A DNA stretch of 64,000 nucleotides from Aquirufa lenticrescens (GCF_019916085.1 NZ_CP049834.1:852501-916500); one strand, 5' to 3'; numbered from the stretch's first letter, positions 24,581-34,639 are shown. Program-made: numbers and translations. The notes: a model not told the origin generated them from the letters alone.

Positions 24581-24811
24581 TTAGTTAACGCCTTCGGCTA
24601 AAACAAGTACTCGATTATTCAAAACTTCAACAACTCCTCCTTCGATTTGGAAGACCTCTTTATCAGCCGTTAATTCTCCTTTAGCTAAAGTAGAAACGAT
24701 GGCTGCGTGGTCATTTAAAATTTGGAAGGAACCATTAACGCCAGGCAAAGTCACTACAGATGCTTCTGCAGAGAAAACTTTACTATCCGGTGTAATAATT
24801 TCTACAAACAT
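24581..24811 (-). CDS. atpC: F0F1 ATP synthase subunit epsilon (beta-sandwich only)
   Basis: 76 aa: VEIITPDSKVFSAEASVVTLPG and QILNDHAAIVSTLAKGELT are typical of the epsilon N-terminal beta sandwich. E. coli epsilon is 139 aa; the C-terminal helical domain, which inhibits ATP hydrolysis there, is wholly missing. A short epsilon is common in Bacteroidota, so this is unlikely to be a truncation artefact. It follows atpD by 8 bases. Confidence 0.95.
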   Translation of the reverse strand: MFVEIITPDSKVFSAEASVVTLPGVNGSFQILNDHAAIVSTLAKGELTADKEVFQIEGGVVEVLNNRVLVLAEGVN

Positions 24812-24819
24812 AATTTTCT

Positions 24820-26352
<1,533 letters not shown>

Positions 26353-26373
26353 TTAGCTAAAAAACTACGATTT

Positions 26374-26403
26374 TGTATTAGTTCACGAATGCTAATACAT
26401 TCG
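26374..26403 (-). promoter_or_regulatory. atpD 5' leader with interleaved complementary segments
   Basis: On the minus strand CGAATG (26403-26398) can pair with CATTCG (26391-26386), and the loop between them, TATTAG, is complementary to CTAATA (26381-26376); the second pairing extends to 8 bp as TGTATTAG/CTAATACA. The first stem begins within a base or two of the predicted transcription start. This gives either a tight H-type pseudoknot or two competing hairpins. Confidence 0.45.
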
Positions 26404-26408
26404 GACTG

Positions 26409-26441
26409 CAAAATTAGCCTCTTAATTCGAATTTACCAAAA
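26409..26441 (-). promoter_or_regulatory. atpD promoter
   Basis: On the minus strand TTTTG (26441-26437), 20 bases, then TAATTTTG (26416-26409). A good Bacteroidota promoter; transcription should begin near 26403. Confidence 0.75.
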
Positions 26442-26543
26442 CAGAAATTAGTATTTTTCAACTATTTTTTGCCAAAATCAGGCAATTTCTTTGAATGAAT
26501 CGTAGTTTGTGTGAAATTTAGGAATTCATTTTTGAACCAAAAT

Positions 26544-28646
26544 ATGCGCTTGTCTATCCCCGCGTTTTCGAAAGGCCTTTTTTACATGACTGCTGTGGTG
26601 CTCGTGGTTATTTGCGGGCTGTGGACATCAGGGGGTATGGCGGCTTTCACGTGGGTCGAAGTTTCGGAAATGATCCCCTATAACAAGGTGGTCGACACAC
26701 AAGCCGGCCAGGATTTACACACGAACGTCTATTTCATTCGTCAAAACTTTCAAATTCAAGCGGCAGCTCTCAGCGCAACTCCCGAAATTATTGGATTCGT
26801 CCTGGCTTTGCTTGGTTTAGGGGTGGCACTGTTTTCATTTTTACCGGTTTGGCAGGCCGTATTGGGTGCCACGCTGTGGCTTGGAATCGTCGCTTTCACT
26901 TTGACTGACCCTTCTTTTTCTGCGTTATCGCAGATCATCAGTGGACAGATTTTCAGCTTGAGCCTTTTAGCTCTTGCAGGCCTATCCGTTTTGAGCGCAG
27001 CATCGATTCCTTCCTTTCTATTAGGTTTGTCGCATAGTTCTACTACTGCCAGCTCGAAAAAGAATCGCACTATTTTAGGTTTAGTTTGGGGGATCAATTT
27101 GCTGTTGACGTTCAGCAATCAGCGCTTTGACGTGGGCTTTCGCACGGCGATTCCGGCTTTTATCTGGGTGATTTTAGCTTTGGGTTTATATGTATACCAA
27201 AACAAAGACAACAAACCCCTGCTTGGGATTAGCCTATTAGGCTTTTCATCCCTGATTCCACTCTTGTGGCACGCAAACACGCCGGGAATTCAGGCGATTG
27301 AAAGCTGGAATTTGATTAACCAGGTACTGATGGGACTGCTTTTTCCGCTATTTATTTACCGGAATTTTGGCCCTCTTCTAGTACAAAATCTTCCCATACA
27401 TAAAGTCATACACAAGGCCGTAACGCTTCCGCTACACTTAATTCAGATCGGAGTACTCCTTTTGAGTGTGGGCACCGTCTTTGCATTTAATGCTGGCGCC
27501 TATCATCTAGGAATGGCGGCGAAAGAGAATTATGCGGGTGATGTATCTTCTTTAGTGGGGGACAAACAGATGGCAGAAATCCATTACAAGAACGCCACGT
27601 TGCACAGTCGCTTAAATACTAAAAGCAACTTGAGTCTTGCTGCCCTCGCGCAGCAAGCGGGAGACACGGAAACCTTTGCTTATTACGTGGCTGCGAGCCA
27701 AAGTGTCCATCGTGATCCCGCTCTTTCCGTAGCGCTTGCGAATGTATTCGCCACTGAAAACCGTCCTTTTGATGCGTTATTCACCTTACAAAAAAGTGAT
27801 CTAACAGATCCACGCATCGCTACACAACTGGCTTTGCAATACGAAAGACTGGCTGTTCCTGATTCAGCGGTGTATTTTTACGATCGCGCTCTTTCTTTAG
27901 ATTCAGAAAATCCAATTTACATCGCCAATAAGTTATACGCAGAATCCACCTATTTAAAACGAAAACCTGAATTCAACCCGTCAGAAGATTTAGCCATCCA
28001 AGCGAATTTAGTAGCTGCAGGAATTCCTACGGCACCGATGAATCCTGCTTTTGTTCCGAGTGCGGATTTGCGCGATTTGGTATACCTATATAATGGGTTG
28101 CTGTTTTGGAAAGGGAAAGCACCCCTGTATGACCTGACTGGCTGGCAAAAATCTCTAGGTGAAATGTTCCCTGAATTAGAACTTTTGAAGTCTTGGCAGT
28201 CCTTTTATCACGCCAAACCTTTAGTCGCTTTAAACCAATTGAATGTAGCCATCGCGGCGGATACAACGCAGAGATCGGGAATGACAGGGATTTTAGCTTT
28301 TTGGAAATATGGGACGGCTTTCCCGGTCAAAACACCTCCAGTTTCACGAGCGAATGCGCTGGGGATGTTAGAAAAATATCCTTTTCAAATTCCGGTTTTG
28401 CAACAGGCCCTTCCGCTCGTACCCGCGAAAAAGGGATACGAGGCCGCGCTGGCCGCATTGCAGTGGAACGAACAAAATCCAGCCTACTACCCAATTTATG
28501 CTTTGCAAGCACTCAAAATGGGTGAAATAAACTATGCGGATGAGGCGATGGAAAAATTAAGAACACTGAATTCTGCCCTTTACCAAGCTTCGCATGCGAG
28601 CTATTTAGCTGAAAAACAACGCGCTCTACAAAAAACTAAATTTTAG
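26544..28646 (+). CDS. Unknown polytopic membrane protein with C-terminal TPR-like repeats
   Basis: 700 aa from the ATG. I do not recognise the family. The N-terminal half (to ~residue 330) has about nine to ten hydrophobic segments, e.g. LFYMTAVVLVVICGLW, FVLALLGLGVALFSFLPVW, TLWLGIVAFTL, and LHLIQIGVLLLSVGTVFAF. The C-terminal half is soluble and helical, with TPR-like pairs (GDKQMAEIHYKNATL, PDSAVYFYDRALSLDSENP, INYADEAMEKLRTL). Architecture suggests a membrane-bound scaffold or a protein processing periplasmic partners; no catalytic motif is visible. A GTG at 26511 would add 11 residues; the ATG is preferred because an A-rich leader precedes it and a promoter-like TAGTTTG (26503-26509) overlaps the GTG region. 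Confidence 0.75.
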   Translation: MRLSIPAFSKGLFYMTAVVLVVICGLWTSGGMAAFTWVEVSEMIPYNKVVDTQAGQDLHTNVYFIRQNFQIQAAALSATPEIIGFVLALLGLGVALFSFLPVWQAVLGATLWLGIVAFTLTDPSFSALSQIISGQIFSLSLLALAGLSVLSAASIPSFLLGLSHSSTTASSKKNRTILGLVWGINLLLTFSNQRFDVGFRTAIPAFIWVILALGLYVYQNKDNKPLLGISLLGFSSLIPLLWHANTPGIQAIESWNLINQVLMGLLFPLFIYRNFGPLLVQNLPIHKVIHKAVTLPLHLIQIGVLLLSVGTVFAFNAGAYHLGMAAKENYAGDVSSLVGDKQMAEIHYKNATLHSRLNTKSNLSLAALAQQAGDTETFAYYVAASQSVHRDPALSVALANVFATENRPFDALFTLQKSDLTDPRIATQLALQYERLAVPDSAVYFYDRALSLDSENPIYIANKLYAESTYLKRKPEFNPSEDLAIQANLVAAGIPTAPMNPAFVPSADLRDLVYLYNGLLFWKGKAPLYDLTGWQKSLGEMFPELELLKSWQSFYHAKPLVALNQLNVAIAADTTQRSGMTGILAFWKYGTAFPVKTPPVSRANALGMLEKYPFQIPVLQQALPLVPAKKGYEAALAALQWNEQNPAYYPIYALQALKMGEINYADEAMEKLRTLNSALYQASHASYLAEKQRALQKTKF

Positions 28647-28649
28647 GGC

Positions 28650-28680
28650 TTGTATAATTAAGTGACATTCTGTACTTTTG
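28650..28680 (+). promoter_or_regulatory. rpsJ promoter
   Basis: TTG (28650-28652), 20 bases, then TACTTTTG (28673-28680). A good Bacteroidota promoter lying just after the preceding gene; the leader to the rpsJ ATG is ~66 bases. Confidence 0.75.
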
Positions 28681-28694
28681 CAGTCCTAATTAAT

Positions 28695-28746
28695 TTAAGT
28701 AGCGGAGTAAATGGTTCTTTCGCTGCTTAATCATTTAAAGAACCAT
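28695..28746 (+). promoter_or_regulatory. rpsJ leader: two interleaved 10-bp stems, candidate pseudoknot control element
   Basis: Stem A pairs TTAAGTAGCG (28695-28704) with CGCTGCTTAA (28721-28730), ten pairs with one G-U. Stem B pairs ATGGTTCTTT (28711-28720) with AAAGAACCAT (28737-28746), ten perfect pairs. The order is A1-B1-A2-B2, the arrangement of an H-type pseudoknot, with connecting loops of 6, 0 and 6 bases. B2 ends five bases before the rpsJ ATG, so folding would bury the translation start region. The pairing is read directly from the sequence; a regulatory role (for example autogenous control by a ribosomal protein) is inference. Confidence 0.6.
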
Positions 28747-28751
28747 CTTAT

Positions 28752-29057
28752 ATGAATCAAAAAATTCGCATTAAGCTGAAGTCATTTGACCACTCATTGG
28801 TAGACAAATCAGCAGAGAAAATCGTTAAAGCGGTAAAAGCTACAGGAGCAGTTGTTTCTGGCCCTATCCCTCTTCCAACAAAAATTGAGAAATTCACTGT
28901 TTTACGTTCACCACACGTAAACAAGAAAGCACGTGAGCAATTCCAATTATGTACTTACAAGCGCCTAATCGACATCTTCTCTTCTTCTGCTAAAACAGTA
29001 GATGCTTTGATGAAATTAGAATTGCCTTCAGGAGTAGACGTAGAAATCAAGGTTTAA
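28752..29057 (+). CDS. rpsJ: 30S ribosomal protein S10
   Basis: 101 aa. [21 protein letters not shown] at the start and [28 protein letters not shown] are diagnostic for S10. S10 is a 30S head protein and also NusE, the partner of NusB in antitermination. In most bacteria it opens the S10 ribosomal operon (rplC and so on follow) or ends the str operon. Here it stands alone between an unknown membrane protein and rpmH, with its own promoter and a strongly structured leader. Confidence 0.98.
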   Translation: MNQKIRIKLKSFDHSLVDKSAEKIVKAVKATGAVVSGPIPLPTKIEKFTVLRSPHVNKKAREQFQLCTYKRLIDIFSSSAKTVDALMKLELPSGVDVEIKV

Positions 29058-29091
29058 GGACCTGTCAGGTGAAGGCCTAAAAGCTGAATCC

Positions 29092-29121
29092 TTGATGAAT
29101 AAATATTTTGTTTTACCTTTG
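29092..29121 (+). promoter_or_regulatory. rpmH promoter
   Basis: TTG (29092-29094), 19 bases, then TACCTTTG (29114-29121). Near-consensus; it starts the rpmH-rnpA-protease-tsaB transcript. Confidence 0.8.
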
Positions 29122-29164
29122 CAAGTCCTAATCGATATGATGGGCTGCTTTAACAAATAAAGAA

Positions 29165-29320
29165 ATGAAAAGAACTTTTCAACCCTCTGTACGTAAGAGA
29201 AAAAACAAACACGGATTCCGTGAGCGTATGTCTACGGCAAACGGTCGTCGCGTATTGACAAACCGTCGTGCTAAAGGACGTCATAAGTTGACTGTTTCAG
29301 ACGAAAAAAGAGGCAAATAA
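29165..29320 (+). CDS. rpmH: 50S ribosomal protein L34
   Basis: 51 aa, very basic. [20 protein letters not shown] and [20 protein letters not shown] are diagnostic for L34. L34 is a late-assembly component of the 50S subunit. As in nearly all bacteria it is next to rnpA (62-base gap). The usual neighbour dnaA is not here. Confidence 0.97.
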   Translation: MKRTFQPSVRKRKNKHGFRERMSTANGRRVLTNRRAKGRHKLTVSDEKRGK

Positions 29321-29382
29321 GCCATAGATCTTAGAAAAGAAGATTTCTGGTTTGCTATTGTTGTACACTTAGTATTCCTGCT

Positions 29383-29787
29383 TTGAAATTTACATTTTCT
29401 AAATCGGAGCGTCTAACGCACATAAAGATTATTGATTCCTTATTCGAGAAGGATAGCCGAGTCGTTGAAGAACGATTTGTCTATCCTTTTCGTGTTTTAT
29501 ACATCCGCCAGAATCCCTATGAAGCGGATCAGGCGAATCCACAGATTTTAATTTCGGTGCCAAAGCGCAAATTTTCAAAAGCCGTGGACCGAAATACCCT
29601 CAAGCGTCGCATCCGCGAGGCCTACCGCCTGAACAAACCTCATTTTCAAGTAGAAGGAAAAGCAAAACTTCCAGATGTATTGGCTTTTGTCTATATTGGT
29701 TCTACGATTGAACCCTCAGATAAAATCCATAAGAAAATGGCTGCCATTTTAGACAAATTCACCCAAGCGAATGAAGAAGCTAATTAA
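29383..29787 (+). CDS. rnpA: Ribonuclease P protein component
   Basis: 134 aa. The protein subunit of RNase P, which matures tRNA 5' ends. TFSKSERL at the start and the RNR helix (DRNTLKRRIREAYRL, ~residues 68-82) are the family hallmarks. The start is a TTG at 29383, which gives the standard N-terminus FTFSKSERL; no ATG is available. Its end overlaps the next gene by 17 bases. Confidence 0.93.
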   Translation: MKFTFSKSERLTHIKIIDSLFEKDSRVVEERFVYPFRVLYIRQNPYEADQANPQILISVPKRKFSKAVDRNTLKRRIREAYRLNKPHFQVEGKAKLPDVLAFVYIGSTIEPSDKIHKKMAAILDKFTQANEEAN

Positions 29788-31348
29788 AATAAGCCTTTTC
29801 GTGTTTTTGGGTATGGGCTTATGGGCTTTTAGTCGAGCGGACCAATTATTTGACCTTGCTAAAAACCTGGATATTTACGCCAGCGTCATCAAAGAACTCA
29901 ATCAATTCTACGTGGATCCGATCGACCCCAACAAGGTCGTTCAAAACTCCATCGACGGAATGCTGGATCAATTAGACCCTTACACGGTGTATTATCCGGA
30001 AGAAGATTTGGACGAATTCACCACCCTCACCACCGGAAAATACGAAGGAATCGGCATTCGAGCCTCTTGGGTGGACAAAGGCTATTACATTACGTATGTA
30101 GACGAATCGAGTCTTGCCTTGCAAGCTGGATTGCAAATAGGCGACCAACTGCTTTCCATCAACGGAAATAAGATTACAGAAGATTCAGACCCGGGTTTAT
30201 TAATCAAAGGACCTAAAGACAGTAAATTAGTCGCTGAAATTAAACGTGGGGATTCGCAGCTGACATTGAGTGTCAACCGGTCCACCGTTCAAATCAAGAA
30301 TGTAGGCTATGCGGGCATCATCCGTCCGGGCATCGGCTACATCGAATTAGAAGAATTCAATCAATCGGCTACCAAAGAAATGAAGGCGGCCCTCGTTCAA
30401 TTGAAGAAAGAGGGGATGAAGAAATTGATTTTGGATTTACGCAATAACCCAGGGGGCTTACTTACGCAGGCGGTAGATATTTGCAATCTATTTTTAAATA
30501 AAGAAACGCCCATCGTGAGTACGAAAGGCAAATTACAAGAGTGGAACGCGACCTATAAGGCCTTGAATCCGAGCTGGGATACGTCGATGCCTATCATTGT
30601 TTTGATCAATCAAAACTCCGCTTCCGCAGCCGAAATTGTGGCGGGAGTTTTACAAGATTATGATCGGGCGACGATTGTGGGGCAACGGAGTTTTGGGAAA
30701 GGTCTCGTTCAGGTGACACGTGATTTACCTTACCGCGCGAAAATCAAGATTACCACGGCGAAATATTATATCCCAAGTGGTCGATGCATTCAAGCCATCG
30801 AATATTCTGGAAACAAAGACACCACCAAACAGGAATTTAAAACACGCAACGGCAGAAAAGTCAATGCGGGGGGAGGAATTGAACCGGATGTGTTAGTGGG
30901 ACGTCCACAGGCGAACAGTTTGACGCAGCAATTATTGAAAGAGAAAATCTTCTTCCAATATGCACGCCTATTTAAATTAAAGCACGCTTCGATCGCGACA
31001 GCAGCTAACTTCCATTTAACGGAAGCTGAATTCGAGGAATTCGTGCAATGGGTAAAAGCGAGCAAATTCAAATACGAGAGTCCGTTAGAGAAACAGATGC
31101 GCGATGTATTAAAGGAAACGCAAAAAGATCCTTTGTATGCGAACTTGACGGCGACGTTGGAGAAGATCAAGCCGGAATGGGATTCTTCGGTCGCGAAGGA
31201 AATAACAGCGAACAAAAAAGTGATTTCGGCGTTATTAGAACAAGAAATAGTACACCATTATTACCTGAAAAAAGGGATTAATGAATGGTCTTTTGAACAC
31301 GATCCTAGCCTTTTGAAAGGTGTGGAATTAATTACCAATTTGAAATGA
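29771..31348 (+). CDS. S41 family C-terminal processing peptidase (CtpA/Prc type)
   Basis: 525 aa. The N-terminal hydrophobic anchor (IKISLFVFLGMGLWAF) is followed by a cap, a PDZ domain (~residues 95-170, GLQIGDQLLSINGNKI) and the S41 protease core with catalytic Ser in NQNSASAAEIVAG and Lys in QRSFGKGLVQ. It acts in the periplasm on protein C-termini. It is translationally linked: 17-base overlap with rnpA upstream and an ATGA overlap with tsaB downstream. Confidence 0.94.
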   Translation: MKKLIKISLFVFLGMGLWAFSRADQLFDLAKNLDIYASVIKELNQFYVDPIDPNKVVQNSIDGMLDQLDPYTVYYPEEDLDEFTTLTTGKYEGIGIRASWVDKGYYITYVDESSLALQAGLQIGDQLLSINGNKITEDSDPGLLIKGPKDSKLVAEIKRGDSQLTLSVNRSTVQIKNVGYAGIIRPGIGYIELEEFNQSATKEMKAALVQLKKEGMKKLILDLRNNPGGLLTQAVDICNLFLNKETPIVSTKGKLQEWNATYKALNPSWDTSMPIIVLINQNSASAAEIVAGVLQDYDRATIVGQRSFGKGLVQVTRDLPYRAKIKITTAKYYIPSGRCIQAIEYSGNKDTTKQEFKTRNGRKVNAGGGIEPDVLVGRPQANSLTQQLLKEKIFFQYARLFKLKHASIATAANFHLTEAEFEEFVQWVKASKFKYESPLEKQMRDVLKETQKDPLYANLTATLEKIKPEWDSSVAKEITANKKVISALLEQEIVHHYYLKKGINEWSFEHDPSLLKGVELITNLK

Positions 31349-32019
31349 GTCTGATCCTAAGTCTAGATACTTCGACCCAAAACTGTTCCGTTGCCCTCCA
31401 CGAAAATGGCCAATTGGTTACGCAGGAATTAGTGGATGAGGAGGGTTCTCATTCCAAATCGCTGACCCTTTTGATTGAAAAAGTACTGAAGACGGCTGGT
31501 CGCGCGTTAGCTGAATTATCCGCCGTGGCTGTTTCAAACGGACCCGGATCTTATACTGGCTTACGTATCGGTTTAGCGACGGCGAAAGGAATTTGCTTCG
31601 CTTTGGACAAGCCATTGATCTGTTTACCGACCTTGCAGGTGTTAGCCTCCGCAGTCGACGCACCTGAGGGATCGTTGCTTTTACCCATGTTAGACGCGCG
31701 TAGAATGGAAGTTTATGCGGCCGTTTTCACATCATCACTTCAGGAAGTGTCTCCACAAGAGGCACACATTCTAAACCAGGAGTCATTTCAAAGTTTTACT
31801 CCTGTAGTGGCCTTTGGGAATGGATCTGCGAAATGGCAAGAAAGCTGCACGCATCCATCTATCACATTCCTCGATGGGCCTTTATTACCTGAGGCTCAAT
31901 TTATGGGGAAATTAGCCCACGAGGCATTTTTGAAACAAACATTCGAGAACCTCGTTACCAAAGAGCCCGACTATTTAAAGGAATATATGGGCACCAAACC
32001 GAAACTTAAATCCTTGTAA
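31345..32019 (+). CDS. tsaB: tRNA threonylcarbamoyladenosine biosynthesis protein TsaB
   Basis: 224 aa. An ASKHA-fold protein with LSLDTSTQNCSVAL at the start and the signature NGPGSYTGLRIGLATAKG (~residues 66-83). TsaB partners TsaD and TsaE to make t6A37 in tRNAs reading ANN codons. Its ATG overlaps the stop of the S41 protease gene (ATGA). Confidence 0.96.
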   Translation: MSLILSLDTSTQNCSVALHENGQLVTQELVDEEGSHSKSLTLLIEKVLKTAGRALAELSAVAVSNGPGSYTGLRIGLATAKGICFALDKPLICLPTLQVLASAVDAPEGSLLLPMLDARRMEVYAAVFTSSLQEVSPQEAHILNQESFQSFTPVVAFGNGSAKWQESCTHPSITFLDGPLLPEAQFMGKLAHEAFLKQTFENLVTKEPDYLKEYMGTKPKLKSL

Positions 32020-32020
32020 G

Positions 32021-32527
32021 ATGGCAGAGGAAATCATCAACCGTGTAAACCAAAGTGGACTGACGCAAATCGATTTAGAAGATTTACGCGTTCCGGGTGA
32101 GCGTGTTTTCATCGATATCAAAGATCAATTATTCCAAAGCATCGCCTTGCGTGAGAAGGATTTCAGAGAATTTATCGGTGGCCACGATTGGTCGAGCTAT
32201 GCAGGAAAACACGTGGCGGTGGGTTGTAGTGAGGATGCGATTATTCCTACCTGGGCTTATATGTTATTGGGCGTACAGTTGACTCCATATGCGAAAACAC
32301 TCGTATTTGGGAATCTAGCAGATCTAGAGAAGACTTTGTTTGAACAGGCTTTAACGAAAATAAAGCCGGAAGATTTTCAGGATGCCAAAATCGTTATCAA
32401 AGGTTGCTCGAAAGAATCCGTTCCTACGGAGGCCTATTTGAAAATCACGCAATTATTGCAACCGGTGGCGAAGAGCCTATTTTTTGGAGAACCTTGCAGT
32501 ACGGTTCCGCTTTTTAAAAGAAAATAA
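32021..32527 (+). CDS. DUF2480 family protein
   Basis: 168 aa, a soluble protein conserved in Bacteroidota with unknown function. IDLEDLRVPGERVFIDIKDQL, the GCSEDAIIPTWAYMLL segment and the C-terminal FFGEPCSTVPLFKR are typical of the family. Conserved cysteines (GCSEDA, GCSKES, EPCSTVP) might bind metal or a cofactor; that is speculation. It begins 1 base after tsaB and is clearly in the same operon. Confidence 0.85.
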   Translation: MAEEIINRVNQSGLTQIDLEDLRVPGERVFIDIKDQLFQSIALREKDFREFIGGHDWSSYAGKHVAVGCSEDAIIPTWAYMLLGVQLTPYAKTLVFGNLADLEKTLFEQALTKIKPEDFQDAKIVIKGCSKESVPTEAYLKITQLLQPVAKSLFFGEPCSTVPLFKRK

Positions 32528-32529
32528 GG

Positions 32530-32537
32530 TAATTTTG
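32530..32537 (+). promoter_or_regulatory. Possible leaderless promoter of the fructosamine-kinase-like gene
   Basis: TAATTTTG matches TAnnTTTG and ends four bases before the ATG at 32542, so the transcript would start at or beside the start codon. It sits in the 14-base gap after DUF2480, so readthrough from the operon is also possible. Confidence 0.4.
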
Positions 32538-32541
32538 TCCT

Positions 32542-33429
32542 ATGTCCACGGAAACGCAAGCACAATACCAGTTTATTGATAAAATTATCCAGCATCATTT
32601 AGGGGAGAACACCGAGGTGAAGGACCTAGAATTTTTCTACGGGGGAAATTTTAACTTGGCAGTGCGTGTGCAATTGAAAAATGCGGACGAATACTTCATC
32701 AAATGGAACCAAGGAGATCACCAAGGCCTGTTTGACGCTGAAGCAAAAAACTTAGATTTAATCGGAAATACCTCCTCTATTTCGGTGCCTCGCGTCATCG
32801 GCACGGGAACGATGGAAGAGAAAGAATACTTGATGATGGAATGTATTCCATCGGGAGAAAAAGCAGCAAATTACTGGGTGGATTTTGGGGAGAAGCTGGC
32901 TCGATTGCACAAAAATACGTCGGATAAGGGTCACGGACTCGATTATACGAATTACATTGGAGCTGCTCCGCAAATCAATACTTGGAATCAAAATGGCATC
33001 GCCTTTTTCATCGAACATCGCTTGCGCAACCAATTAGCCAGAGCGATCTATGATCGTAAAATCGATGCTGACTTAGAGGCCAAATTTGAAAACTTGTTTG
33101 AAAAATTACCCTCTCTCCTACCGAATGAAAAATCGGCTTTAATCCACGGGGATCTATGGTCTGGAAATGCCATGACGAATCCGCAAGGTTTGATTACGCT
33201 AGTGGACCCGGCTTGTTATTTTGGATTCAGAGAGGCAGAACTTGCCTTTACGACGATGTTTGGTGGATTTGATGAGGCCTTTTACGAAGCTTATCATGCT
33301 AATTTCCCCATTGAAAAAGGATTCCATGAACGCATTCCTTTGTACAATCTGTATCCACTCTTAGTGCACGTGAATTTATTCGGTGAGGGTTACTTGCCTG
33401 CCGTTAAGAAGATTGTAGATTCGTATTAA
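32542..33429 (+). CDS. Fructosamine kinase family protein (APH-fold kinase)
   Basis: 295 aa. A small-molecule kinase of the aminoglycoside phosphotransferase fold, closest in pattern to fructosamine-3-kinases. The catalytic loop IHGDLWSGNAM (HGDxxxxN, ~residue 205), the metal Asp in LVDPACYFG and the FREAELAFTTMFGGF segment fit FN3K. Such enzymes phosphorylate sugars on glycated proteins for deglycation; the substrate here is not known. It overlaps the ispH tail by 26 bases. Confidence 0.88.
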   Translation: MSTETQAQYQFIDKIIQHHLGENTEVKDLEFFYGGNFNLAVRVQLKNADEYFIKWNQGDHQGLFDAEAKNLDLIGNTSSISVPRVIGTGTMEEKEYLMMECIPSGEKAANYWVDFGEKLARLHKNTSDKGHGLDYTNYIGAAPQINTWNQNGIAFFIEHRLRNQLARAIYDRKIDADLEAKFENLFEKLPSLLPNEKSALIHGDLWSGNAMTNPQGLITLVDPACYFGFREAELAFTTMFGGFDEAFYEAYHANFPIEKGFHERIPLYNLYPLLVHVNLFGEGYLPAVKKIVDSY

Positions 33430-34639
33430 CCACTTCCTCCACGTCTTTCGCTCCCGGGAAAAAGGAAACTAGCTTGCGCAAGATTTCTTCCATCACCGCG
33501 TCTGGGCAAGAAGCTCCGCAGGTTAACAAAACCCGAACCTTTTCTTTTGTGGGGATAAACGCCTGTTTAAGCTTTTCTTCTTTGGCCACGTTATCAAAAT
33601 GCAAGACCTGATCTTCCGAAATTAGCTTTTCAGCATTCTTAATGAAATAAGTCGGCAATTTCTCGACACATAAATCCACTAAGTGGGCTGTATTAGAGGA
33701 ATTATAACCTCCAGCAACGATGGCGAAATCGGCCTCCTCGGCTAATAAACCATAGGTAGCGCTTTGGTTATCATTCGTGGCGTAACACAGCGTATCGCGC
33801 GTATCTGCGAAATAATCTTTGATATTTTCAGGGGATAATTGGAAGTGCAGGCGAATGATTTGACGTAAATAATCCACAATTTCTTGAGTATCCGTCGCTA
33901 ACATCGTTGTCTGATTGACAACACCAATGCGTTTTAAATCTTTCGCCGGATTAAATCCAGCTGAATATTGTCCTTCAAATTCTACAAAGAATTCTTCCGG
34001 TGTTTTTTCTTCTTTAATATAAGCCGCTAAAGCAATCGCTTGCTTGATATCTTTGATAATCAACGTGGGTGTCACGGATTGAGAATGCGAAAACGTCGCT
34101 TTCGTCTCCTCATGACTTGGTTTCCCGTGCACAATCACGGTATAATCTTTTTTACCAATGGCGTCTGCACGATTCCACACCTTTTCCACAAAAGGACAGG
34201 TCGTATCGTACGCGTAGGGATCAATTCCGCGCGATTGCAAGATGGCCTGCGTCTCTAAAGTCGTCCCAAAAGCTGGCACTATCACCACATCATTCGAGCT
34301 CAACTCCGACCAGTCCACTATTTGATTTCCGTGCGTATCTTGAATAAAACGCACCCCACGATCTAATAAATCCGCATTAACCGCTGGATTATGAATCATT
34401 TCAGATAACAAGAAAATGCGTTTATCTGGATTTTCATCGATAATCTGATAGGCTGTTTCTACGGCATTTTCAACTCCATAGCAGAATCCAAAATGACGGG
34501 ACAGCAACACCTCCACTGGGCCAAAATCCAGGTGTGTAGGCGTGAAATCTTTCTTTAATTTATCTTGAACTCGACGAGCCTCTTTAATCCGACCGATCAA
34601 ATTACTCTTAAATAAAGAGGGGATGGAAAAGGATTTCAT
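33404..34639 (-). CDS. ispH: 4-hydroxy-3-methylbut-2-enyl diphosphate reductase
   Basis: 411 aa from the chosen ATG, longer than E. coli IspH (316) as is usual in Bacteroidota. The last enzyme of the MEP pathway, a [4Fe-4S] protein making IPP and DMAPP. The three cluster cysteines are in HFGFCYGVENAV, DTTCPFVEKVW and LTCGASCPDAV. MKSFSIPSLFKS is the expected N-terminus of Bacteroidota forms; an in-frame ATG at 34705 adds 22 residues and cannot be excluded, because a TAATTTTG promoter lies at 34744-34737. It overlaps the fructosamine-kinase-like gene tail to tail. Confidence 0.94.
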   Translation of the reverse strand: MKSFSIPSLFKSNLIGRIKEARRVQDKLKKDFTPTHLDFGPVEVLLSRHFGFCYGVENAVETAYQIIDENPDKRIFLLSEMIHNPAVNADLLDRGVRFIQDTHGNQIVDWSELSSNDVVIVPAFGTTLETQAILQSRGIDPYAYDTTCPFVEKVWNRADAIGKKDYTVIVHGKPSHEETKATFSHSQSVTPTLIIKDIKQAIALAAYIKEEKTPEEFFVEFEGQYSAGFNPAKDLKRIGVVNQTTMLATDTQEIVDYLRQIIRLHFQLSPENIKDYFADTRDTLCYATNDNQSATYGLLAEEADFAIVAGGYNSSNTAHLVDLCVEKLPTYFIKNAEKLISEDQVLHFDNVAKEEKLKQAFIPTKEKVRVLLTCGASCPDAVMEEILRKLVSFFPGAKDVEEVVNTNLQSS

